64,000 nucleotides of DNA from Effrenium voratum. Taxonomy: Eukaryota; Sar; Dinophyceae; Suessiales; Symbiodiniaceae. The notes beneath the pieces are model-generated. The model ran no database searches and was not told where the DNA came from. It was given only the letters and a program-made list of their open reading frames with translations. Numbering within the stretch: the first letter of the stretch is position 1; each line of letters starts with the position of its first letter. Location: assembly GCA_963377175.1 (NCBI GenBank), contig CAUJNA010003240.1, positions 456,501-520,500 on the forward strand, written 5' to 3'. Position numbers and translations under genes: made by a program. This document shows positions 22,201 to 34,200 of the stretch, piece by piece.

Positions 22201-25200
22201 CCTGGAGCCTTCCCTGGAGCTGCCAGAATGTACTTTGTTACCAACATAACCACCGCCACTAGCCACCAAAAAACGAATACAGCTATTTACGGAAAGCCTC
22301 AGGTGCTTAAAGGGGCAGTCTGGAACAACAACATGCCCATCCCCTTGTGTTTTTTTATCCCTCACAGAATGAACAACAGTTCCTCCAAATGACACCCTCC
22401 AAATTCAGGGCTTTGTGGTGGTATCAGGGGAAATCATCTCCGAGCCTGCGGCCAGCTGCGTGGGGAGATCCCAGTCCTGCGTCTGGCCGAAGGCGCGGAC
22501 GTATTCCTCAGGTCCGGGCTGGCAAAGGGAAACATCCTTTCGCTCTTGAAAGGGGAGCCAAATTAAAGACAAGGAGTTGGAGACGGGGCACGATCTAGGC
22601 CAAGACTGTGAAAGGTTGACGGCAGGATGATACATGTTGGCAACATGCGCAATATGTTTTTTATTCCCCCGTCGGCATATACAAAGGTCGAAAGAAAGCT
22701 TGTTTCGGCTGTCATTTTGTGTAGGAGCGAGGCTGCCGCACAGCCTCCGCTCGCCACAGACTTGCCATCTCAAGCCTGGTAGTGCCTGCCTACACTTGCT
22801 CCCTCTCTCTATCTCTCTCTCTCTCTCTATCTCTCTCCCTCTCTCTCTGTGCCCTCAAAGCGTTTCCCAGCACAATCATCGGTGAAAACGGCTTTTCTTG
22901 AATGCTTTCAACTTTCAGTTGCCTACACAGTGCGTGGCTCGCAGGCGTGATGCCTGGCAAGGCTCGGGCCGATCAATGGGCCGATCAGGGGTGCGTGCGG
23001 AAGAACACTGACCAAACTGAGTGCCTGTCTTCTTAGCATGCCTGGGATGTTGCCTCACTGCTTCAGCAACAGTCACCTCTCCCAAGCAAGGCGGCACTGG
23101 CGCAAACACCAAGCCACAGAAATCTTTGAAACGCAAGCACTCCTCGTTTCGGTTGGCCTGGGATGGGCTCTGGACTAGATCAACGAACAAGCACATAGTG
23201 CTGCTTTGTTTCTGAGCATGCAGGCACTGCGTCCCAACCACTTTGAGGCCTGTGAGCAGGGAATAAGCCCGCGATCCCCCCCCCACAACCCAGCTCCAGC
23301 AATGAGATCAGGCGAGGCTGCCCAGCTCACCGGCAACGGCCACATTTGGAAGGTGGCCGAGTCGTGGGTTCCAGGCATCGAGACCTGCGCAACACCGTGT
23401 CCCATCATTGTCATCTGATTTTGGCAGGATTCATCCTAATTGGGTTCTTTTTGAACCTTTTGAAACGGAAACCAAGGGGACACCACCCCTACATTCCTTT
23501 TGCACCTCAGCACAGTGGTTCACCATACCACCCACATACTATCCGTGGCCTTTTAAGGATTATATAAGCTGGAAGTGGATTAGGAAGATGCGACTGCCAA
23601 GGGAAGCATCTATAAAGCGCAACACGGCGCTGTCACCCATGCCAGGTCCCGGCACCCTACCGATTGCATATGGCAGCTTTTCATGCCTGTGATACTGGCA
23701 GCTGCTCCGGCAACGCCGCCATCCAGTTGGACAAATCCAATCTCTCCTCCCGGTCACTCGTGACCCCAAACAAGATGCTAGGACGCAGGGTCCAAATGGT
23801 GCTGAACCGCAGTCCGCAGAAACGCTGACAAACGGGTTGGGCGCACGCACTGCAAGCACGGACATTCTTTCGCGAAAGGCATCTCCTGGGAGCGGCCTTC
23901 AAAGAAGTCTGCCATCTTCACAGTGTCTAGCGGCTTCTCCTCAGTCAGCATGGCTCGGAAACCACGCAACTCCAAATGAAGCAAATGAGCCATCATGAAT
24001 CGCCCCCCTTATGAGGCACTCTGACCTGTTGGATATACGGGGCACCCTGAAGCTGCCACGGCTCCGAGGCTTGATCTCAAGAGACCTCACAGAAGTGGGG
24101 CGAACTAAGGAAGACATATATAACACAAATACGCCTTGTTCAGAACGTACTTCCTTTTCATTTACCCAGTTCCGTTGTGCCGATTTAGGGTTGACCAGGC
24201 AACCAAACTCTGAAGCACTGTGGCCGGCCCTTCCAGGATTCCAAGGCGCGCGCTGCTCGGGCGCCAGGGCTGAGGCCCTGGCGGGAAGTTTGGCAGTTGC
24301 GCCGCTCGGCGAGGTCCAAGCTTCATGGAGAATGCCTGGCCGAGCACCCGGCCGACGGGGAGGGCAACACTTGCAGCCTGAGCAGGCGAACGCGGTGGCT
24401 GCAGGCTGAATTCGACGACACAACGATGAACTACTCAGAAAAGGAGAGGACTGCGCCTTCTGAAGACGGAACAAGCCAAGAGAGAGCAGCGGCTATTTCC
24501 AACATGAATCATAAAGACTGTGGTCACTGACAGGCTCAAGACATTGATACATGGAGAGATCCCACATGATATTGCAGCACCTACTAGGGCAAAAAGCGAA
24601 GCAAGTGGTTGAAACCACCCGCGGAGGAAGTTGCGCCTCCATCGTTTTGGGCAACTGGTCACTGGTGAATAGGAAAACGGTGGCCCCAACACCGGCTTTC
24701 GTGGATGACCACTGAGCTTGGATCAACACCTAGTTGCTGCGTTCCCCAGTGACACTGGTGGCAAGTGTGTTTTTCTTCTTCCCTTGCCAATGTTCAGGGT
24801 CAATCGCTGATAACCACCAAACGACTGAGCAGCGCCAAAACAATTGACTTTGGGTTCTACTAAGATGGTTTCAAAGGTTCCAGGGAGTGGACACCCCTTA
24901 CTAAAATCGCCTAAGATATCCCTTTGGGGGATGGTTGTCTGAACCCCCGCCTCGCCGCCGCCGTCGGCCTCCGGGGCCTCTCCGGCGCTTCAGCCGATGC
25001 CTGGGCTTCCCATCGGCTGAAAAGCCACCCCCCAGCCCAAAATGACATGGTTGATTATTTGGATGGTCCAATCTCGTGACATGTCTCATTCCACCATTGG
25101 GGATTTTATGAGTTGCCGGTAATTACCATCTGATGCGAGGATGATTCCATCAACTCGATCTTAAATATCTTGAAGTTGTCTTGCCGGGCTAAGCACGCTG

Positions 25201-28200
25201 GAGGCAATTCCTGGTTCTCACCAATTGATGCTTGTTCATACCGACTATGCAGGAACACATTCTGCGAAACATCTCACGCAGTTCCAGAAATCAGACATGA
25301 AGGGGCAAGACTCCAGTGGAGTCTTAGCCTCTTGTCAATCTGCAGGAGCTCTCTCTCTCTCTCTCTCTCTTGAGTGCTATCCATGCTATCCCGAAGGTCC
25401 CAAATTTGGCAGCCCACTGGCCCAAGAAACTCAGACAGGAGGGTAGCTGGTGTTTGCATTTCAAGACGCGCCTGCCTGGACATCATGGTCGCCATCGCTC
25501 GGCATGCGCCGGGGTGTCCAAATCCTGCAAGGCGGGCCGGAGGCCGGAGGGGGCCGTTGAAATCTGCCAACAGCAGTATGCCATGTCAACACAACATATC
25601 CCATAATTCATCATACGAGGGCATTGTGGCGCACGTGACGGATCAAGTCTAACAAGCTCAGCAAACAAGCAGGTCAGCTTTCACCCTGGCCATGGTCAAA
25701 GACATGCATAGATTCAAAGACCTAACATTGCACCCACTTTTGCATCCGGCCATTGCCAAACTACAAGCCCTTCGGTGAGCCATTGCCTTGCTTGTTTTTG
25801 TTCCGCTGTCGTGGGTCACACAAGTACCAACAGCACAGAAACCCTACTTTCTCGCGCCAGCTCGCCTGTACAGAGCTGAATAACTATTCTGCCAGATTCA
25901 TGGCCTGCCGGGGCCAAATCGCTTGATTAGGATCGTATCCTCCATCATGTCCACCATGGCATACATCCAGAGAGGCCTACCCTTCGCCTCCGGCAAAGGA
26001 ACTCCGAGCGATTCCGTGGATCCCATCAGCTCTCCGTTGCAGTAGAACTCGACCACGCGAGCCTCAGGATCTGCGTAGACCGCGATGATGTCCTTCTCCT
26101 TTATACCAGGCATGCCCCGGGGATTCAATCGCTGACCAGCGAACAAGAAGACAGGCATCGACTTCTTTCGGGAGAAGATCCAAGTGGTTGCTACGGAAAG
26201 ATTCTTGAAGCCCGAAGCTTCCTCTATCCGTCGGTCATATGTCACACCGAACGACATCTCATCTCTCAAGCGGACCACTTCGAACTCCACGAAACATGGC
26301 TCCCGAATCCCGCGGCGTAAGAAGACATTGTTGGAATCCGGGCGATCCGACGTCTTTGTCAGCGTGGTGTGGTCATCAAACAACCTAATGCCAGTGTGAT
26401 TGCCGCTGTCAAACTGCCCGAGGTCTAAGAGAGGGTCAAACTTGACAAGTTGCACCTCAATCGTCTCCATCTTGTCCGTGAGGATGCTCTCAAGCGTGCT
26501 CGCTTCGTCCATGCGATTGGCTTCCACTAGCAGGTGAAAGGCGACAGGATCAAGCCCCCATGATGAAGCCACTGCATCCCTGATGGCTTTCACAGTTTCC
26601 GTGGCAGGAAGCTCAAGTGGCAGCGAGCGTCCAACAAGGTCTGCCACAACGACTTTCACCGACATGGCCAGCGGAAAGACTCCTTGTGTCTGGCAACTCC
26701 TTGAGCCAAACAGCCACAATGGCTAACGGGTGAAAACTGAAGCATCGTTGAACTTACCAGTTGCTCATCTGGGTGCTTTGCAGCGGCCCTTACGCCTGGC
26801 TCAGCTACCCAGAAAGCCTTCTGCAAACATCGCAAGCCAAGACCCTGGTACATCAAACGGAATGAAAGCTGGGCCTCTTGTTGCAGCCCTGGAGCAGGAG
26901 CTTGAGATCAACTGACAGTAGCGTCAACTAGTTCGAGGGAAATTGGAGGGAATCCCCTGGCAACGTGTCCAAAGCTGAAACACTTCTCTCGCCTTACAGC
27001 AGACTCCGCAAAATTATGCAAATAGATTCTGTAAGTACACCTATGGTTTTGTAAGATCCTTGTTCCGAGCTTCCACACATAATTGGTTCTAAGGCCCGCG
27101 CGCCCGGCGGCATCGCCCTCGGGGTCAAGGAGCACTGCAGCGACCACCTGGGCAAACAACACCACGGTAATTAGGGTTGTGGCTTTAAATATGGGAAACC
27201 GACAGGCACCCCCTCAATATGGGTGCGTTTTTTATTTGTACATAAATGCGCATTCAAAGGGGCGCCCTTCAAAATGCGCGATGATGACCACATGAATTGG
27301 TTGCTGTTCGGTGCAGCGGCAGGCTGCAACAGCATTAGTCTCGCGGTACGTTTCTCGCCACGGTTATAAAGCAGGGCCGCCTTACAAGGGTTGTCACCAA
27401 AATAATCCAGTGGAAAAGGGTAAGCATAAATCTGGAAACGCTTGAAGGAGCGAACACTCCGACAGCTGCCCTCTTTGTAGTATTGTCCGTGAGCCCCGAA
27501 ACTTGCAAAACAGGAAAGCAACATGGAAGTCCAAACAGCAACAAATGCGTACGGGTGATGTGCAACGGCAGCATGCCCTGCATTTGGAAAACAAACCTTT
27601 GTGGACCACTTCCCGCAAAATCCAGGCGTTGCCACCACATTTGCGCAAAACGTGTCTCTCTTTTCAACCAGTCCCTGGTCGCCTCCAAACGGAAGCCCCA
27701 AAGAAGGTCGTTCAATCATGTTTAAACAACACTGGTTGGGTTTAAACAACACTGGTTGGATCATGGTTTTGTCCGAGCGGCGCTACTGGTCTCGGTGATG
27801 CGCGCAAAGGTTTCCACCGCCTGCTCCTCCTGGAGGCAGAACCCCAAATTAAGCAACCTTGGGGGGTGGGAGTGAGAGTGGTCGTCGCGGTGAGGTGAGA
27901 GTGGGGTTTGCGCAAAACTACCTCAGCCAGTGGGGGCGGGATGTGCCCCAAAGTGAAGGTTTCCCTTGGGAGGGGGGGGTCCCCAAAAAGGTTTTGGCGC
28001 CCTCCAGGATGGGATGCCAAGTCACCACCAATGCGTGGAGAATGTCCTGCACATGAGTGCGTGACATTGCCATTTCCAAGTTGGGAACCTGGATTGACCG
28101 CAAACCGTCAATGGAAACAAAAAAGCCTGGTTGGGCTTTTCAGTCGCGGTCTAATTCCATTAGCAGTAGCCAGTGGAAAGCCTGCTGCCTCAACCACGTG

Positions 28201-31200
28201 GCTCACGTTGCTGCCAAACCTCATGATCGGCAGCTGGAACGGGCCCCTACAAAGCAAAATTGATGACGAACCAATCCCATTCCATAAGCTTGGGAACCTC
28301 CGGCCGCGACCCCGGCCTTCAACGCAGAATGGGGTCAATGCAAAAAGGAAAGCCGAGTTGCCCAGTGACCCTCATAGAAAAAGGAACTGAACCCAATTGA
28401 GCTTAGAGGTTCAGGGCTTAGGCTTATGCGCTGCTGAGGAGGCTTCGCGGGGCCGGAATTCGTGTAAGGTTTGGCTTTGCAAGGCTGCGAAGCAAGACCG
28501 TGGCTTCGCGGAGTGGTTTCGTTGGGCTTCGTGGACGTTTGTGCGACAAACATCTCTGAATTTTGCGCCCTCGTTTCGTTGAATAAGTGGCATCTATGAG
28601 ACTGGGGGCGATGTCGCCGGAAAAAGAAACATTGAGCCTCAGAAGTGAAGGACATGGCTGGGCCCCAAAGTAGGCAGGGATGGGCAGAGCATGGAAGTTC
28701 GACTGCGGAGGCTTCGCGGAGGCTTCGCGGAGGCTTCGCGAAAACCGTTCATCGTTCTAGAATGACACACAGTACTCTGCCCATAGTCTTCCGGTAGCGT
28801 TCTTGTCATCTTCCTGCAGTCCGAATCTGGAGGTTCACAACAGATGCTCAGTGTCTTCCCACCCAGGCGCATGGCGCTCCAAGTTTTGCCAGCACGGGCT
28901 GTTCTCTGGCAGGCACTTGGGCCAGGCTTCCACTGAGCACACCTTGCTGATTAAGCGCTGTTCGGCGACTTTTGGTCCACTAAGGTAGTTCAAATGGCTT
29001 CAGGAGTGGCAGGCACTGCTCAGTTGCAGCAGGAACACTCAACACCTGTGCCGTGGTCAAGCCTCGCTATCGTGTTATGGTAATGGTTCCCTTAACCTTT
29101 AATTACATTGGTTGTCTAAACCCTGATCAAACGGCCATCCTTGCCAACCCTGAGTTGACCATGCTCCTCTGCCATGCAGCAGGCAGAGAGATGCAGCACG
29201 CGCCAGCCGTCACCGACATCCTCGCGTGCAACACCGTGATCATTTCAGCTGAGCCTTGACGACCGTCGCAACCATACTTGCAAGCAAGTCATCAATTACA
29301 TCAGCCAAGCCGACTTTCCTCAATCCTGCTTGGAAGCCACTGAGCGGGGCCCTCTCGCATCCCAAAGAAGAAGATCCTTTGAACAGCGCAAAATAAGAAA
29401 TTCGAGACCTGAGCAACAACTATGCCCTCAGGAAAGCCAGCAATGAAACACAGCTTACTCGGACAATCTCAAGCAATCGCAAAGGGAAGCCTGGGCTGGC
29501 TTTTCTCTCGTGAACAGCCGAAACTTTCCGTTGGGGGAATCTGGCTGGCTTTCCAGCGACGCCCAATAGCAGCCGAGGCAACCCGTTCAATGTTCTGCAA
29601 ACTCATCCTGCCTCTGGCGACTCACTGCGCACGCCACGCATGGCTTTGCCGCCGGTGAGTCTCGAAGACGAAGCGCGTTGCCGTCTGCAACCAACTAAAG
29701 CAAACTCTGGCGTGCAAAACTGAGATGACGCATCTGAACCGTTACAAAGATCAGCAGCTGTGGCTGTTGCACCTGTTCTTCCGAGGTCTTCTGATTCTGC
29801 TCTGTGACATGTCGACCTCACCAAATGCCCAAGCATGAACTAATACACATATATATATATATATATTTATTTATTTTATTTTCTTTTAAACATATATGTA
29901 TGGGCCGCAGCCACCAGAGGCCTATCATTGTTGTATCTTGGGACTTGCCCTCGGCTGCCACACCATTGCTGAGCTGTTTCAGTTTCGCGCGAATGCCACT
30001 TTCGCAGAAAGCCAAGATCTTTCCCAAGCGTTGCTCATCTAGAAAAGCAAACAAAACCGATCATGGTCTTGCTGCTTGTTGAGCCACGCATCTGTTCAAG
30101 CCCCTGTGAGCCACCAAACGCAGAGACAGCGTGGAGAGGCCTGGGTTGGAAAGCAAGCCCTGACGGCAACCACACCTTCGACCTGTAAAACTCGAAGGCC
30201 AGTTGCAAACCTCGGGCGCCGCATCGCGCCGCAGCTGAGGCACTGGCGATGATGAGACACTTGCCTTCCTCTGCCACGTAGTTCCCCAACCGAACCTCAA
30301 ACTTGGTTGGGCCTAAGTTGCACGCTCTGGGCACCGCAACAACGAGACCAGCATGCTGAGCCTTCTCTTCAGTAATTGCAAGGGGGCAAACAAAACCATC
30401 CTTCGATCTTCTCGTTGCAGCTATTGCCATCCCGTTGCCAAACAAAAAAGCGGTTGACGTGACCGGGCGCGAGAGTCAGCCATACAAACAGGACTGAACC
30501 AATCTGATACAGAAAGTTTGGTATCCTTGATTCAACACTTGGACATTGCTCGGCTTGCGGTGTACTTTAGCATGCACAAGCTCTGAGCGCCGGGCAGCTG
30601 TAGCTTGTCATCCGCTGGTACTTCGCGGCATCCAGGCAAAGAACGCACACGTGTGCCTGGGCATGGCGATGGTTCAAATCAATCAACTTAACAACTTGCA
30701 CGGCCTGATGCTCAATATGCTTGGGGCTTGCCAGTACTGGCTTGAGTGATGCAAATCGAGCAGAATAGGGCAAGGAAGTTCGACGGGAAATACCGCCCAC
30801 AATGATTGGGTAGTGCATTGGCTCTCGCGAAAGGTTTGTGGGGGGAGGGAGGGGGCGGTGCGAGATGGCAGCAACAATTCGGGCAAGCGGGTTTGGAGGT
30901 TCAAGCCCTTGCGGCCCTACTCTAACTTTGGCGAACCGAAGCCGGAAAACAAGTTGAAGGCAGGGCAAGACACTCTTTTGTTACAGGCTTCCCTTGGTAG
31001 ACTCCCAAATAACATTGGTTTGTGGATGCGTTTGACCTTGCTTAGTACCTGTTTTGTTGCTCGACAAATCCGAGTCCGGGTGAAAAATGAAAGAATCTAG
31101 CCTGATGTCCTAGCAAACCTCTCCCAGCGGTCCAGGTGCCCCGGCGCGACGGATTGCCTTCTTGGTGCCCATGCCAGGCTCCAGGAAACTGAGCCACAGC

Positions 31201-34200
31201 TAGCAATGCCAGCCGAAAGGGTTGTGTTGTGGTTCCATCTGTTTTGTGCATTTTGTCTTGTGGCTGTCTTGCTGGTTCTTGCCTTTTGGGGTGACCCTTC
31301 CACCGACCTTTCAGATGAAGGGCGCATGGAAGGGCGCATGAACATGACGCTGTTGCGTCCCAACACTAAGGTTCGCCCTTGTTGTCCCTCTGAAATGCTG
31401 GATTCCAAGAGCCGCCCACTCTGCATGCTTGGCCAGTGGGAAGGTTGCCTGATTTGACCATCTCCCTCATGAAATGATTTTGAAGCTTGGAAGCTTGTCT
31501 GTCCAGACCAGGGTACCCATTGCGCCAAAGCAACCAGGGCGCTTGCATAAATACCATTTAGCCAGGCTCCCGTGAAGCGAAGGGCGGGAAGAACGTCAGA
31601 GAATGGCGCATCATGAATCATGACATAAATGATGCGACAAAACGGGGCACAAGGCCATATCCTACAACTGGAGCCAGTAGATGAATCCATTGTGAATCCA
31701 TCTTTGGTGGAACTCTCGCTGGCGCCGCAGGCTGAGCCTCTGGCTCTGGATCTGTGCCAGGATACCGCCAGCCTCTGGAAATACCACACCTTGCCAGTGC
31801 GAATGATTCCGACATGAAACCTTTTGGAGTTTGCTGTGAAGGGCCCGACGGAAAAGCTAGATTTTGCATCATTGATGGCATGCCTTCAGTTGTGCGCACT
31901 GGGTTTTTGCAGGAAGGTCAAGAGCAAAGCTGGCAACAGTGGCATGGCCTGCTGCCCTTGGATTGCTATGCAGAAAGAACAGGTTAACCGAAAGGTCAAA
32001 AGGTAGCAAAGTGAGAAAGCTTAGCCCCCCCCCCGAAAGAAATAACAAACTGCCAATTAGAAAACAACCATAACCTACTCAATCTGTTCAAATATTCGAG
32101 TAAACTTGCTACTGCTCTGCAGGGAATGAGGGAATGACCCAAATGAAACATCCAACTGGTATTTTCCTTTAAGGGGACCCCCCACCTTCCCTACCTATCG
32201 CACCAGCAAATAAAGAACCCAAAATTCCATGGGCACCTGAGCAATTTTGCAACAGAGTCGCTGGGTTGGTCCCAAGAACGCCCCATTTTTATCTTAGTAT
32301 TATTACTTTATTAAAACACGCCATGATTGCTTTGCTATCCTCCAAAGGCTGTTGGAAGGGGGGTATCTCACAAGCCTAGGGCAAACCCGCGAGCACCTTT
32401 TCTTGTGCTTTAGCAACCTTCGGTAAGCACAACCGCGACAAATGAGGCTAAGTGACAAGACAAGTACTGAGCAGTTTCTGCCCAATGATGAGTGTGACCA
32501 TCCCTCCCATCGATTTCTGAGATTGGGTAGAACGGCTCCAGCTATAGCAATGACTGGCCATCTCGTGTTTTCGCTGAGGGCTCGACGTGTCAATCAGCTT
32601 CACTGCGTTCTCCTTGAAGGTCCTAGCCAAGAATTTCGACCAGCGAAATCGATATGGCTTCCCTGCCAAACTCGCCATGCTGCACTTTGTGGAAAAACGC
32701 TGTCCAGTTGGTGATGATTGAGTCCATGGTGGTGCCATCTTGCTCGTTGACCTGGCCGAACCCTAGGAAGCAAGTTCAGCCACACACACACACAAGCTTG
32801 CTGCGATACGCATCATTTCGCAATGTTGACTGCAGGGCCTGCGGTGTAAATTGGAACGCTCTACCAGGCGCCTGTTACACAATCACATATGCTCCGTTTG
32901 ATGGAAAGCTCTGTAAGTTCTCCACCAATTGCTCACGCCTGGCAGCCCCTATGCAATCCCATTCCTCTAAGCGTGCCAGCAGGTCAATGCAGCGCTCCTC
33001 TTGAAGCAACGCATTGATGATGCTGGACCTTGGGGCTTGTATGGTCGCCCCAATCGAAAAATCAGCTCGCCGCAACGCCAAAAGTGTTTATCAGTGCTTA
33101 GCGGGAACCTGGCCGCCACCCGTAGCAGCGCTCAGCCGACTTTGAAGATGTCTTGCCATGCTCAGTGGGACCCGAAAAAAGGGTCAGAGAGAAAGAGAGA
33201 GAAAGAAAGAAAGAAATAAAGAAAGAAAGAAAGAAAGAAAGAAAGCCCGGAAAGGCGTAAACAATATCAACAAGAACATGCCTCTACGATGAAACGCGCA
33301 TGGAACGAACTAACAAAGCAAAACCATGGGCAAAAAGCCGTTCAAAACACCAGCCCTGAAGAAACTTTTGCATTTGTGTTTTAATCTCGCCATATGGAGA
33401 TTCAAATTGCATGGCGACTGTCCAGCCTCTTTTGGGGGGGCACCTTCCCCAATGTGGGAACCTCAAACCGGGGGTTTCGAGGGCCCCGCTTCCCCGCGCT
33501 GGGCTGGCCGATGACCGCCAGCTTCATGGCTTGGTCCATCTCCTCTGCCCGCCGGTGCCTTGGATTCGGCGCTGCTCGGTGTCGCGGGTGGCTCTGAGGG
33601 TCCGGGGAATCGGGTCAAACCACCAGTGGATCCACCCATTTACCTAAGGATCGTCATCTAAATTGGGTCAACCATGGTCAACCTTTGTGTTGGGGGTAGA
33701 ACCCCAGCATCCAGGGCTGAATGGGAAGCCAGAAGCTACCCGTTCCGGCTTGCTTCTTGAAGGAGAGCAAGCTAAGCCAACCGTTTTTTGGGGGCTCGTG
33801 ATTCTTCAAACACCCCTGCCTTGTGTGGAGGTGGCGTTGAGTACAGGAAATGAAGGGCTCAAACAGGCAGTGACAGGTTAAAATTCACGCCTTACGCGAC
33901 TACGAGCGCCTGCCAAGCAGCGAAACTCCAACGTTCGACCCTTACCCCACATGTCAATGTGAACTACGAAATGTCAACATAAGATTCATAAACCGCTCCT
34001 GTTATTAGTCCGGCCGGCTTGGACCCTCCCACTACTACCAGTTTTGAAAAGTTGCAATCCCCTCAAGAATTATTCGGCTCTCTCCCAAAAACCTTTAAAC
34101 AAAAAGAAGAGGTGTAACAACACATAAAACAATTAATCCCCCCAGCGGGCGTGCGCATGTTTGCATCCATTTGGCTGGCTCATTGTGTTGCATCCTATTG

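Larger units (their letters stand above)
9296..30243 (-). other. 20.9-kb Der intron carrying other same-strand genes
   Basis: The GT donor at 30244|30243 and the AG acceptor at 9296|9295 rejoin the coding sequence as GKCLIIA-M-NKWDLI in phase. The interval holds a UBL-SPRY gene, a PI-PLC gene and several orphan exons, all on the same strand. Either a true nested-gene intron, an insertion or rearrangement, or an assembly join. Confidence 0.6.

Noticed and set aside
31480..31640. Hydrophobic minus frame as a Der domain-2 exon
   Set aside because: Does not align with any Der segment; kept only as a low-confidence possible exon.
32587..32622. Degenerate Der G3 motif reading DTSS
   Set aside because: A GT donor lies inside the motif (GACAC|GTCGAG), so SS is intron sequence and the AG is expected in the next exon.
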